DNA of 64,000 nucleotides from Streptomyces subrutilus. Lineage in GTDB: Bacteria; Actinomycetota; Actinomycetes; Streptomycetales; Streptomycetaceae. Positions within the stretch are counted from its first letter, which is position 1, and each line of letters starts with the position of its first letter. Where the stretch lies: NCBI RefSeq assembly GCF_008704535.1, contig NZ_CP023701.1:2294001-2358000 (forward strand), given 5' to 3'. Under the pieces are notes generated by a model. That model was not told the origin of the DNA, made no database searches, and saw only the letters and a list, made by a program, of their open reading frames with translations. Made by a program: the position numbers and the translations under genes. This document shows, piece after piece, positions 53,020 through 60,708 of this stretch.

Positions 53020-56000
53020 GTGAGGCGAAGCAACGCAAGCCCCGCGGATGAACCCGCGCGCGGCAACTTCACCCCGCCGCCGAGAGCGGCCGCGTCGCCC
53101 GCCGACGTGCCCGTGGACTCACCCGCGCGCAGCGGGAGCGCCAGCAGGTTCTCTCCGCGCAACTGGCGTGTGCCGACCCGTCTGAACGCCATCCTGCTCG
53201 TGCCCGCCCTGGTCGGGCTGGTCATGGGCGGTTTCCAGGTGAAGGGCTCCGTCGACAGCTGGAACGAGGCCAAGGACGCCGAGCAGATAGCCAAGGTCGT
53301 CCAGGCCGCCTCCGAGTACAGCCAGGCGCTGCTCAACGAACGCGACCAGACGGCCGAGCCGCTGCTGACCGGCAACACCAAGGACGACGCGGTCACCCAG
53401 GCCTACGGGGCGACCGACGCCGCGAAGGTCAAGTTCGACAGGGCCGTCAAGGACATGCCGAAGAACCAGGGCATGGAACGGCGCCTGGAGCTCTTCCGCG
53501 CCGAAGAGCCGAAGCTGGAGGGCGTCCGCCAGAAGGCGTACCAGACGGTCCTCGAAAGCCCCAAGAAGAACCTCCCCTCCGCGCTGGGCCCGATCCCCAC
53601 CGAAGAGGGGTACGTGCTCGTCCAGCACTACCTCATGCAGTTCGCCAACGAACTCGGCCTCGGCACCGGCAACGTGACCTCGTACGGCCGCATGGTCTAC
53701 GCGATCCAGCTGTCCAAGGCGGCGCTCTCGCTCCAGCGCTCCGTCGGCACCCACCTGCTGGTCCGCCCGAGCGCCAACGAGGAGACCCGCAAGGCCCAGC
53801 TCGTCGCCTTCTCCTCCTACAACTACCTCGAAGAGATCGCCATCGGCGAGTACGTCGCGGCGGGCACCGAGGAGGACGTGAACCGCCTCAAGGAGGTCAT
53901 GGCCCAGAAGTCCGAGGACGGGGCCGCCAAGCTCGCCGCCGCCAAGCAGGCGGCGGAGCAGGCCGGCACCCCGTTCAAGGCTCCGCCCGTGGCCGGACCG
54001 ACCCAGTCGCCGCTCGTCGGCATGACCGAGGCGATCGCGAGCGGCGAGAAGAACACCAAGCTGGCCCAGAACGGCACGACGCCGCTCGCCTGGCAGGCCG
54101 CCGCCACCGCGAAGTTCGACGCCTACGACATCGTCGAGAAGGAACTCCTCGCCAAGGCCGTCGACGACGCCGTCGCCGTCTCCGACGAGTCCCGCAACGA
54201 CGCCGTCACGAACGGCGCCATCGTCGTCGTCGCCCTGCTCGCCGCCTTCGTCCTGGCGGGCCTCATGGCCCGGCAGATGGGCCGCGCGATGCGCCGGCTG
54301 CGCGGGGCCGCCTTCGACATCGCCGAGCAGCGCCTGCCGATGCTCGTCGACCAGCTCTCGCGCACCGACCCCGGCAAGGTGGACACGCGCGTCGTTCCGA
54401 TCCCCATCGACTCCCGGGACGAGATCGGCGAGGTCGCCCGCGCCTTCGACCAGGTCCACCGGGAAGCGGTGCGGCTCGCGGCCGAGCAGGCCCTGCTGCG
54501 GGGCAACGTCAACGCGATCTTCACCAACCTCTCCATGCGCAACCAGTCGCTGATCGAGGGCCAGCTGACCCTCATCACCGACCTGGAGAACAACGAGGCA
54601 GACCCGGACCAGCTGGAGAACCTCTTCCGCCTGGACCACCTGGCCACCCGCATGCGCCGCAACGGCGAGAACCTCCTCATCCTCGCGGGCGAGGAGCCGG
54701 GCCGCCGCTGGGACCAGCCGGTCCCCCTCGTCGACGTGCTGCGCGCCGCCTCCTCCGAGGTGGAGCAGTACGAGCGCATCGAGCTCTCCGGCGTCTCGGA
54801 GGCCGAGATCCACGGCCAGGCCGTGACCGACCTCGTGCACCTGCTCGCCGAGCTGCTGGAGAACGCCACCACGTTCTCCTCTCCGCAGACCAAGGTCCGC
54901 GTCAACGCGACCCGGCTGCCCGACGGCCGCGTGATGGTCGAGATCCACGACAAGGGCATCGGCCTCACCGCCGAGGACTTCGCGGACATCAACCACAAGC
55001 TGGCCAACCCGCCGACCGTGGACGCCGCGATCTCGCAGCGCATGGGCCTGTTCGTGGTCGGCCGGCTGGCGGACCGCCACAGCATCCGCGTCCAGCTGCG
55101 CCCCTCGGGCGAGGCCGCGGGCACCACCTCGCTGGTCATGCTCCCCGACGCCATCACCCACGGTGGCGGTGGCGAGGGCGTCCCGGACGACGACTTCACC
55201 GTCTCCCAGATCATCCCGGAGCAGCACAGCCAGCAGGCCGCCCCGCTGCGCACCGCCGCGGAGCTCGGCTTCGACGACTCGCGCTACGACCAGCAGGGCG
55301 CGGAGGGCCGCGAGCTCGACCCGGTCGGCCGCTCCCTGGGCCGCGAGGAGCGCCGGGCCGCCCTGGAGGCCCAGGCCGGTACGGGTTACCCGCAGGAACA
55401 GCAGGAGTACCCGCCGCAGGAGTATCCGGAACCCCAGCCCGAACACGGGTACCAGCCGTACCAGGGGTACGAGCAGCAGCCCGAACAGGGTTACGAGGGT
55501 GCGTACGAACAGCAGCGGGCGCAGCCGGGCTTCGATGCCTTCCCGCAGCAGGGCTACACCTATCCGGAAGCCGGATACCAGGACGGACAGCAGACCGCCC
55601 CCGCCTACGAGGACGGCTACGAAGCCCAGTCGGGACAGGCGCAGTGGCCCGAGCAGAACACCTATCCGGCTGCCTACCAGCAGGATTACGGGACCGAATC
55701 GGAATCCTCGTCAGGTGCCGAACCGGCCCCGGAACGCGTAGGCTTCGACCGTCCGGATACCGCTGCGGACACCGGTCACGAGATGACCGGAGCGGGTCTG
55801 CCGCGGCGCGGCAGCCAGCAGCAGTGGCAGCCGGCGCAGCAGGAAACGGAGTCCACCGGTTCCCTCTTCGAGCAGCGGCCGCAGCGTCAGCAGCAGCCCG
55901 CTGAGGCGGAGGGGGCCCCGGACGACGCGGAGGGCACCGCCGCCTGGCGCTCGCGCAACGACGAGCGCTGGCAGCAGGCCGGCAAGCTCCGTGAGCCGAA

Positions 56001-56214
56001 GGCGGGCGGGGTCACCCCGTCCGGTCTCCCTCGGCGGGTACCCAAGGCCAACCTGGTCGAGGGTGCGGCGGAGACGACCCCGCAGGGCGGCCCCCAGGTC
56101 TCCCGGGCCCCGGAGGACGTCCGCGGCAGGTTGAGCAACCTGCGGCGCGGTGTCCAGCAGGGCCGCAGCGCGGGTTCCGAGCAGTCAAGTAACAGCTATG
56201 ACCAGGAGCGTTAG
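53020..56214 (+). CDS. cvnA2: Conservon sensor ATPase CvnA2
   Basis: 1064-residue paralogue of CvnA1 with the same plan: TM1 near residues 55-72, NIT-like sensor domain (SEYSQALLNERDQTAEPLL), TM2 near 398-420, HAMP, LDHLATRMRRNGENLLIL, N box HLLAELLENATTFSS near 607, DKGIGLTAED and GLFVVGRLADRHSI. The long Gln/Tyr/Pro tail (about 770-1000) contains EQQPEQGYEGAYEQQ-like repeats and is unlike the CvnA1 tail. Yet it ends in the same box, SGLPRRVPKANLV ... DVRGRLSNLRRGVQQGR. GTG start with AGAGGTTG eight bases upstream, as for cvnA1. Confidence 0.9.
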   Translation: MRRSNASPADEPARGNFTPPPRAAASPADVPVDSPARSGSASRFSPRNWRVPTRLNAILLVPALVGLVMGGFQVKGSVDSWNEAKDAEQIAKVVQAASEYSQALLNERDQTAEPLLTGNTKDDAVTQAYGATDAAKVKFDRAVKDMPKNQGMERRLELFRAEEPKLEGVRQKAYQTVLESPKKNLPSALGPIPTEEGYVLVQHYLMQFANELGLGTGNVTSYGRMVYAIQLSKAALSLQRSVGTHLLVRPSANEETRKAQLVAFSSYNYLEEIAIGEYVAAGTEEDVNRLKEVMAQKSEDGAAKLAAAKQAAEQAGTPFKAPPVAGPTQSPLVGMTEAIASGEKNTKLAQNGTTPLAWQAAATAKFDAYDIVEKELLAKAVDDAVAVSDESRNDAVTNGAIVVVALLAAFVLAGLMARQMGRAMRRLRGAAFDIAEQRLPMLVDQLSRTDPGKVDTRVVPIPIDSRDEIGEVARAFDQVHREAVRLAAEQALLRGNVNAIFTNLSMRNQSLIEGQLTLITDLENNEADPDQLENLFRLDHLATRMRRNGENLLILAGEEPGRRWDQPVPLVDVLRAASSEVEQYERIELSGVSEAEIHGQAVTDLVHLLAELLENATTFSSPQTKVRVNATRLPDGRVMVEIHDKGIGLTAEDFADINHKLANPPTVDAAISQRMGLFVVGRLADRHSIRVQLRPSGEAAGTTSLVMLPDAITHGGGGEGVPDDDFTVSQIIPEQHSQQAAPLRTAAELGFDDSRYDQQGAEGRELDPVGRSLGREERRAALEAQAGTGYPQEQQEYPPQEYPEPQPEHGYQPYQGYEQQPEQGYEGAYEQQRAQPGFDAFPQQGYTYPEAGYQDGQQTAPAYEDGYEAQSGQAQWPEQNTYPAAYQQDYGTESESSSGAEPAPERVGFDRPDTAADTGHEMTGAGLPRRGSQQQWQPAQQETESTGSLFEQRPQRQQQPAEAEGAPDDAEGTAAWRSRNDERWQQAGKLREPKAGGVTPSGLPRRVPKANLVEGAAETTPQGGPQVSRAPEDVRGRLSNLRRGVQQGRSAGSEQSSNSYDQER

Positions 56215-56215
56215 T

Positions 56216-56638
56216 GTGAGCCCGATGAGCCAGGCGGCACAGAACCTGAACTGGTTGATCACCAACTTCGTGGACAACACCCCCGGGGTGTCCCACACGG
56301 TGGTGGTCTCCGCCGACGGACTCCTTCTGGCGATGTCCGACGGGTTCCCGCGCGACCGCGCCGATCAGCTGGCGGCCGTGGCCTCCGGCCTGACCTCGCT
56401 GACCGCCGGCGCCTCCCGCATCTTCGAGGGCGGCGCCGTCAACCAGACCGTGGTCGAGATGGACCGCGGATTCCTCTTCCTCATGTCCGTCTCCGACGGC
56501 TCCTCCCTCGCGGTGCTCGCGCACCCCGAGTGCGACATCGGCCTCGTGGGTTACGAGATGGCCCTTTTGGTGGATCGTGCGGGCAGCGTCCTCACTCCGG
56601 ACCTGCGCGCGGAGCTGCAGGGAAGTCTTCTCAACTAA
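56216..56638 (+). CDS. cvnB2: Conservon roadblock/LC7 protein CvnB2
   Basis: 140-residue roadblock protein nearly identical to CvnB1. GTG start (VSPMSQAAQNLNWL) two bases after the cvnA2 stop, GGAG upstream. Nucleotides 56225-56340 match cvnB1 exactly, and later codons show only scattered changes. Presumed regulator of CvnD2; whether it also acts on CvnD1 is open given the near identity. Confidence 0.93.
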   Translation: MSPMSQAAQNLNWLITNFVDNTPGVSHTVVVSADGLLLAMSDGFPRDRADQLAAVASGLTSLTAGASRIFEGGAVNQTVVEMDRGFLFLMSVSDGSSLAVLAHPECDIGLVGYEMALLVDRAGSVLTPDLRAELQGSLLN

Positions 56639-56731
56639 CAGACAGGCAGTGCGTTTCGCGCCATCGCACCATAAGGTGCGGTGGCGCGGTTCCACAGGGA
56701 GTACTGCGTACTTGGAGTCGGAGGAGGAAAC

Positions 56732-57298
56732 GTGACAACACCCGGAGGACATCCCTATGGCGGCGCGCAGCAGCCGCAGGGTGGGCACGACCAGAACCGC
56801 TTCAACTTCCCCTCCGCTCCCAGCCGGCCCGTTCCGGAGCACAACCCCTACCAGCAACAGCCGTATGGACAGCCTCCTCAGTACCAGCAACCTCAGCAGC
56901 CCCCGATGCCTCCTCAGCAGCCGCCGCGTTCCGCACGGCCGCCGGCACCGCAGGCCCACAACCCGCTGGTGCGTCCGTACGCGATGACCGGCGGCCGGAC
57001 CCGGCCGCGCTACCAGCTCGCCATCGAGGCGCTGGTCACCACCACGGCCGATCCCGCCCGGCTGCAAGGGCAGTTGCCCGAGCACCAGCGGATCTGCCGC
57101 CTGTGCCAGGAGATCAAATCCGTCGCGGAGATCTCGGCACTCCTCTCCATTCCTCTTGGTGTCGCCCGCATCCTCGTCGCCGACCTGGCGGAGGCGGGCC
57201 TTGTCGCCATTCACCAGCCCGGCGGCGACGAGTCTGCCGGCGGCCAGCCAGACGTGACACTGCTCGAAAGGGTGCTCAGTGGACTTCGCAAGCTCTAG
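56732..57298 (+). CDS. cvnC2: Conservon DUF742 protein CvnC2
   Basis: 188-residue DUF742 protein from GTG, preceded by GGAGGAGG. Longer than CvnC1 because of an N-terminal Pro/Gln-rich extension (YQQQPYGQPPQYQQPQQPPM) of about 60 residues. The core from LVRPYAMTGGRTRPRYQLAIEALV on is close to CvnC1. Ends overlapping cvnD2 by 20 bases. Confidence 0.92.
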   Translation: MTTPGGHPYGGAQQPQGGHDQNRFNFPSAPSRPVPEHNPYQQQPYGQPPQYQQPQQPPMPPQQPPRSARPPAPQAHNPLVRPYAMTGGRTRPRYQLAIEALVTTTADPARLQGQLPEHQRICRLCQEIKSVAEISALLSIPLGVARILVADLAEAGLVAIHQPGGDESAGGQPDVTLLERVLSGLRKL

Positions 57299-57863
57299 CG
57301 GCGGAGCGGCTCCTCGCTCCACCACCTCCGCGAAGATCGTGGTGGCGGGCGGCTTCGGCGTGGGCAAGACCACGTTCGTCGGCGCCGTCTCCGAGATCAA
57401 CCCCCTGCGCACCGAAGCCGTCATGACCAGTGCGTCCGCGGGCATCGACGACCTCACCCACACCGGTGACAAGACGACCACCACGGTCGCCATGGACTTC
57501 GGCCGCATCACCCTCGACCAGGACCTGATCCTCTACCTCTTCGGCACCCCCGGACAGGACCGCTTCTGGTTCATGTGGGACGACCTCGTCCGCGGCGCCA
57601 TCGGCGCCGTCGTCCTCGTCGACACCCGCCGCCTCGCCGACTGCTTCCCCGCCGTCGACTACTTCGAAAACAGCGGCCTCCCCTTCGTCATCGCCCTCAA
57701 CGGCTTCGACGGGCACCAGCCGTACACGCCGGAGGAAGTCCGCGAGGCCCTGCAGATCGGCCCGGACGCGCCCATCATCACCACCGACGCCCGCCACCGC
57801 GCGGACGCCAAGAGCGCGCTCATCACGCTCGTCGAGCACGCCCTCATGGCACGCCTGCGCTAG
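57279..57863 (+). CDS. cvnD2: Conservon Ras/MglA-like GTPase CvnD2
   Basis: 194-residue GTPase, practically a twin of CvnD1. P-loop GGFGVGKTTFVGAV; LFGTPGQDRF in place of DxxG; NGFDG in place of NKxD. Differences from CvnD1 concentrate at about residues 137-164 and the last three codons. GTG start inside cvnC2. Confidence 0.92.
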   Translation: MDFASSSGGAAPRSTTSAKIVVAGGFGVGKTTFVGAVSEINPLRTEAVMTSASAGIDDLTHTGDKTTTTVAMDFGRITLDQDLILYLFGTPGQDRFWFMWDDLVRGAIGAVVLVDTRRLADCFPAVDYFENSGLPFVIALNGFDGHQPYTPEEVREALQIGPDAPIITTDARHRADAKSALITLVEHALMARLR

Positions 57864-57881
57864 CGGTCCCCCGTATGCGGC

Positions 57882-57995
57882 CGAAGGCCCCCGTGTCCCC
57901 GGACGCGGGGGCCTTCGCCGTGCGCGGCGGCCCGCCGGACCGGAGCCGCGTCCGGGCACGCGCGAGGCCCCGCACCCTTCGGGGTGCGGGGCCTC
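57882..57995. terminator. Two terminators between cvnD2 and accE
   Basis: Hairpin 1: CGAAGGCCCCCGTGTCC (57882-57898) with GGACGCGGGGGCCTTCG (57901-57917), one G-U pair. Hairpin 2: GAGGCCCCGCACCC (57964-57977) with GGGTGCGGGGCCTC (57982-57995) and a TTCG loop. One likely serves each convergent gene. Confidence 0.85.
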
Positions 57996-58015
57996 ACGGG
58001 TGCGTGCGGCGGGTC

Positions 58016-58213
58016 TCAGCCCTGCCAGCTGTGCGGGGCGCGGAAGCCCGGGGTGCGCTCCAGCCGGCGCCAGCCCGCCTGCGGGCGGGGGGTGCGGGCG
58101 GGGGCGGTCTCCGGGGTGGCGGCGGCGCGGGCGAGCAGGATCGCGGTGATCGCGGCCAGCTCCTCGGGGGCGGCGTTGCCCTTCTCGACGCGGAGCAGCG
58201 TGTCGGTGCTCAT
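58016..58213 (-). CDS. accE: Acyl-CoA carboxylase epsilon subunit AccE
   Basis: 65-residue small subunit that stimulates acyl-CoA carboxylase in Streptomyces. Helical N-terminus VEKGNAAPEELAAITAILLAR is the family hallmark; the tail WRRLERTPGFRAPHSWQG is typical. ATG start 16 bases after the accB stop, GGAG upstream. With AccB and a biotinylated AccA encoded elsewhere, it supplies malonyl-CoA and methylmalonyl-CoA. Confidence 0.9.
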   Translation of the reverse strand: MSTDTLLRVEKGNAAPEELAAITAILLARAAATPETAPARTPRPQAGWRRLERTPGFRAPHSWQG

Positions 58214-58229
58214 CGGTGGCGGTTCTCCT

Positions 58230-59813
58230 CTACTGCGGCGGGTTGCCGTGCTTGCGGGACGGCAGATCGGCGTGCTTGTTGCGGAGCATGGCCAGGGCGC
58301 TGATGAGCGTCCCGCGGGTCTCCGCCGGGTCGATGACGTCGTCGACGAGGCCGCGCTCGGCCGCGTAGTACGGGTGCATCAGTTCGGCCTTGTACTCCTT
58401 GACCATGCGGGTGCGCATGGCCTCGGGGTCCTCGGCGTCCGCGATCTGCTTGCGGAAGATGACGTTGGCCGCGCCCTCGGCGCCCATGACGGCGATCTCG
58501 TTGGTGGGCCAGGCGTAGGTGATGTCGGCGCCGATGGACTGGGAGTCCATGACGATGTACGCGCCGCCGTAGGCCTTGCGCAGGATCAGCGAGATCCGCG
58601 GGACGGTGGCGTTGCAGTACGCGTAGAGGAGCTTGGCGCCGTGGCGGATGATGCCGCCGTGCTCCTGGTCGACGCCGGGCAGGAAGCCGGGGACGTCCAG
58701 GAGGGTGATGATCGGGATGTTGAAGGCGTCGCAGAGCTGGACGAACCGGGCCGCCTTCTCGGAGGCGTGGATGTCCAGCACGCCGGCGAGGTGGCCGGGC
58801 TGGTTGGCGACGATGCCGACGACCTGGCCGTCGAGGCGGGCCAGGGCGCAGATGATGTTGCGGGCCCAGCGCTCGTGGATCTCCAGGACGTCGCCCTCGT
58901 CGACGAGCTCCTCGATGACCTTGAGCATGTCGTACGGCCGGTTGCCGTCGGCCGGGACCAGGTCGAGCAGGACCTCGGAACGGCGGTCGGCCGGGTCGGC
59001 GCTCTCGTGGACCGGGGGGTTCTCCCGGTTGTTGGAGGGCAGCATCGAGATCAGGTAGCGGACCTCGGAGATGCAGGTCTCCTCGTCGTCGTACGCGAAG
59101 TGCGCGACGCCGGAGGTCTCGGCGTGGACGTCGGCGCCGCCGAGGCCGTTCTGGGTGATCTCCTCGCCGGTCACCGCGCGGACCACGTCCGGGCCGGTGA
59201 TGAACATCTGCGAGGTGTCGCGGACCATGAACACGAAGTCGGTCAGGGCCGGGGAGTAGGCCGCGCCGCCGGCGCAGGGGCCGAGCATGACCGAGATCTG
59301 CGGGATGACGCCCGAGGCCCTGGTGTTGCGCTGGAAGATGCCGCCGTAGCCGGCGAGCGCGGAGACGCCCTCCTGGATGCGGGCGCCGGCGCCGTCGTTG
59401 AGGGAGACCAGCGGGGCGCCGGCCGCGATGGCCATGTCCATGATCTTGTGGATCTTCGTGGCGTGGGCCTCGCCCAGCGCGCCGCCGAAGATCCGGAAGT
59501 CGTGCGCGTAGACGAAGACCGTGCGGCCCTCGACCGTGCCCCAGCCGGTGATGACACCGTCGGTGTACGGCTTCTTGCCCTCCAGGCCGAAGCCCGTCGC
59601 ACGGTGCCGGCGGAGCTGCTCGACCTCCTTGAAGGAACCCTCGTCGAGCAGCAGCGCGATGCGCTCGCGGGCGGTCAGCTTGCCCTTGGCGTGCTGGGTC
59701 TCGGTCGCCCGGTCGCTGGGGCCGCGCCGCGCCTGCTCGCGCAGGGAGTGCAGTTCGGCCACGCGGCCGCGGGCGTCCGTCGGCTCGCTCGGGGTCTGGT
59801 CCACAACGGTCAT
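58230..59813 (-). CDS. accB: Acyl-CoA carboxylase beta (carboxyltransferase) subunit
   Basis: 527-residue carboxyltransferase. GKLTARERIALLLDEGSF at about residues 43-60, FGGALGEAHATKIHKIMDMA near 115, LNDGAGARIQEGVSALAGYGGIF near 140 and VPGFLPGVDQEHGGIIRHGAKLLYAY near 370 outline the two crotonase-like halves and oxyanion glycines. Synteny with accE matches S. coelicolor SCO5535-5536, a malonyl-CoA/methylmalonyl-CoA-forming complex. Acyl-chain preference is not resolved here. ATG start. Confidence 0.94.
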   Translation of the reverse strand: MTVVDQTPSEPTDARGRVAELHSLREQARRGPSDRATETQHAKGKLTARERIALLLDEGSFKEVEQLRRHRATGFGLEGKKPYTDGVITGWGTVEGRTVFVYAHDFRIFGGALGEAHATKIHKIMDMAIAAGAPLVSLNDGAGARIQEGVSALAGYGGIFQRNTRASGVIPQISVMLGPCAGGAAYSPALTDFVFMVRDTSQMFITGPDVVRAVTGEEITQNGLGGADVHAETSGVAHFAYDDEETCISEVRYLISMLPSNNRENPPVHESADPADRRSEVLLDLVPADGNRPYDMLKVIEELVDEGDVLEIHERWARNIICALARLDGQVVGIVANQPGHLAGVLDIHASEKAARFVQLCDAFNIPIITLLDVPGFLPGVDQEHGGIIRHGAKLLYAYCNATVPRISLILRKAYGGAYIVMDSQSIGADITYAWPTNEIAVMGAEGAANVIFRKQIADAEDPEAMRTRMVKEYKAELMHPYYAAERGLVDDVIDPAETRGTLISALAMLRNKHADLPSRKHGNPPQ

Positions 59814-59983
59814 GTACCGACCTTACGAAGCGCGCGCCGAAAAACCTCCGTTGGTTCCGCACAGTCTCCGGTGTCTTCCGCTGTCCGGCCCGCACAGTAG
59901 CCCGACGGGATGCGTGGACTCCGCCATACGGGACCTTCGTCCTTTGTCGGGCTCCGACAAAACACGGTGCCATCGCGCAGAGA

Positions 59984-60044
59984 AGTTGAAATTTGAACTG
60001 AACGGGGCTAACGTCGTTCCCGTTGAAGTCGTTGAACATTCAAC
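59984..60044. promoter_or_regulatory. Two palindromic boxes between accB and yceI
   Basis: Box 1: AGTTGAAATTTGAACT (59984-59999) is palindromic except at one symmetric pair. Box 2: GTTGAA-CA-TTCAAC (60031-60044) is a perfect 6-base inverted repeat. A/T-rich TTGAA/TTCAA half-sites are typical of MarR-type operators. Box 2 lies 31 bases before the yceI ATG. The cognate regulator is not encoded nearby. Confidence 0.6.
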
Positions 60045-60074
60045 ATCGCGCAGCACCCCACCGAGGAGGAAGCC

Positions 60075-60686
60075 ATGGGTCTGTTCACCCGCCGCAGCCA
60101 GGACACCACCGCCCCCGCCACCGCCGTGCTCGACGTGGACCCGGCCCTCGCCGCGCTCACCGGCGACTACGTGATCGACCCGGCGCACAGCAGCATCGGC
60201 TTCACCGTCCGCCACGCCATGGTGACCAACGTCCGCGGCAGCTTCGCCGAGCACGAGGGCACCCTGCACCTGGACGGAGCCGACCCGGCCCGATCCACCG
60301 CCACCATCGACGTCACGATCGCCTCCGTCGACACGGGCATCGCCGACCGCGACGGCCACCTGCGCGGCGGTGACTTCTTCGACGCGGACGCCTTCCCCCT
60401 GATGACCTTCCGCTCCACCGGGGCGCGCTCGCTCGGCGGCGACACGTACCGCATCACCGGCGACCTGACCATCAAGGACGTCACGCGTCCGCTCTCCATC
60501 GACCTGGAGTTCGCCGGCTCCGCCACCGACGTCTACGGCAACGAGCGGGTGGGCTTCGAGGGCTCCGCCGAGATCCTGCGCTCCGACTGGGGCCTGACCT
60601 GGAACGCGGCTCTGGAGGCCGGCGGTGTGATGGTCAGCGACAAGGTGAAGCTGACCTTCGACATCTCCGCCATCAAGCAGGCCTGA
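60075..60686 (+). CDS. YceI-family lipocalin-like protein
   Basis: 203-residue YceI-type protein with an isoprenoid-binding-type barrel (about residues 30-200): DYVIDPAHSSIGFTVRHAMVTNVRGSF, DVTIASVDTGIADRDGHLRGGDFFDA, FRSTGARSLGGDTYRITGDLTIK and WNAALEAGGVMVSDKVKLTFD. No signal peptide is seen, so it is probably cytoplasmic, as in many actinobacterial members. ATG with GAGGAGGAA upstream. Strong regulatory palindromes precede it. Confidence 0.9.
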   Translation: MGLFTRRSQDTTAPATAVLDVDPALAALTGDYVIDPAHSSIGFTVRHAMVTNVRGSFAEHEGTLHLDGADPARSTATIDVTIASVDTGIADRDGHLRGGDFFDADAFPLMTFRSTGARSLGGDTYRITGDLTIKDVTRPLSIDLEFAGSATDVYGNERVGFEGSAEILRSDWGLTWNAALEAGGVMVSDKVKLTFDISAIKQA

Positions 60687-60708
60687 CCGGCGCGGCCCCC
60701 GGGGGCGG

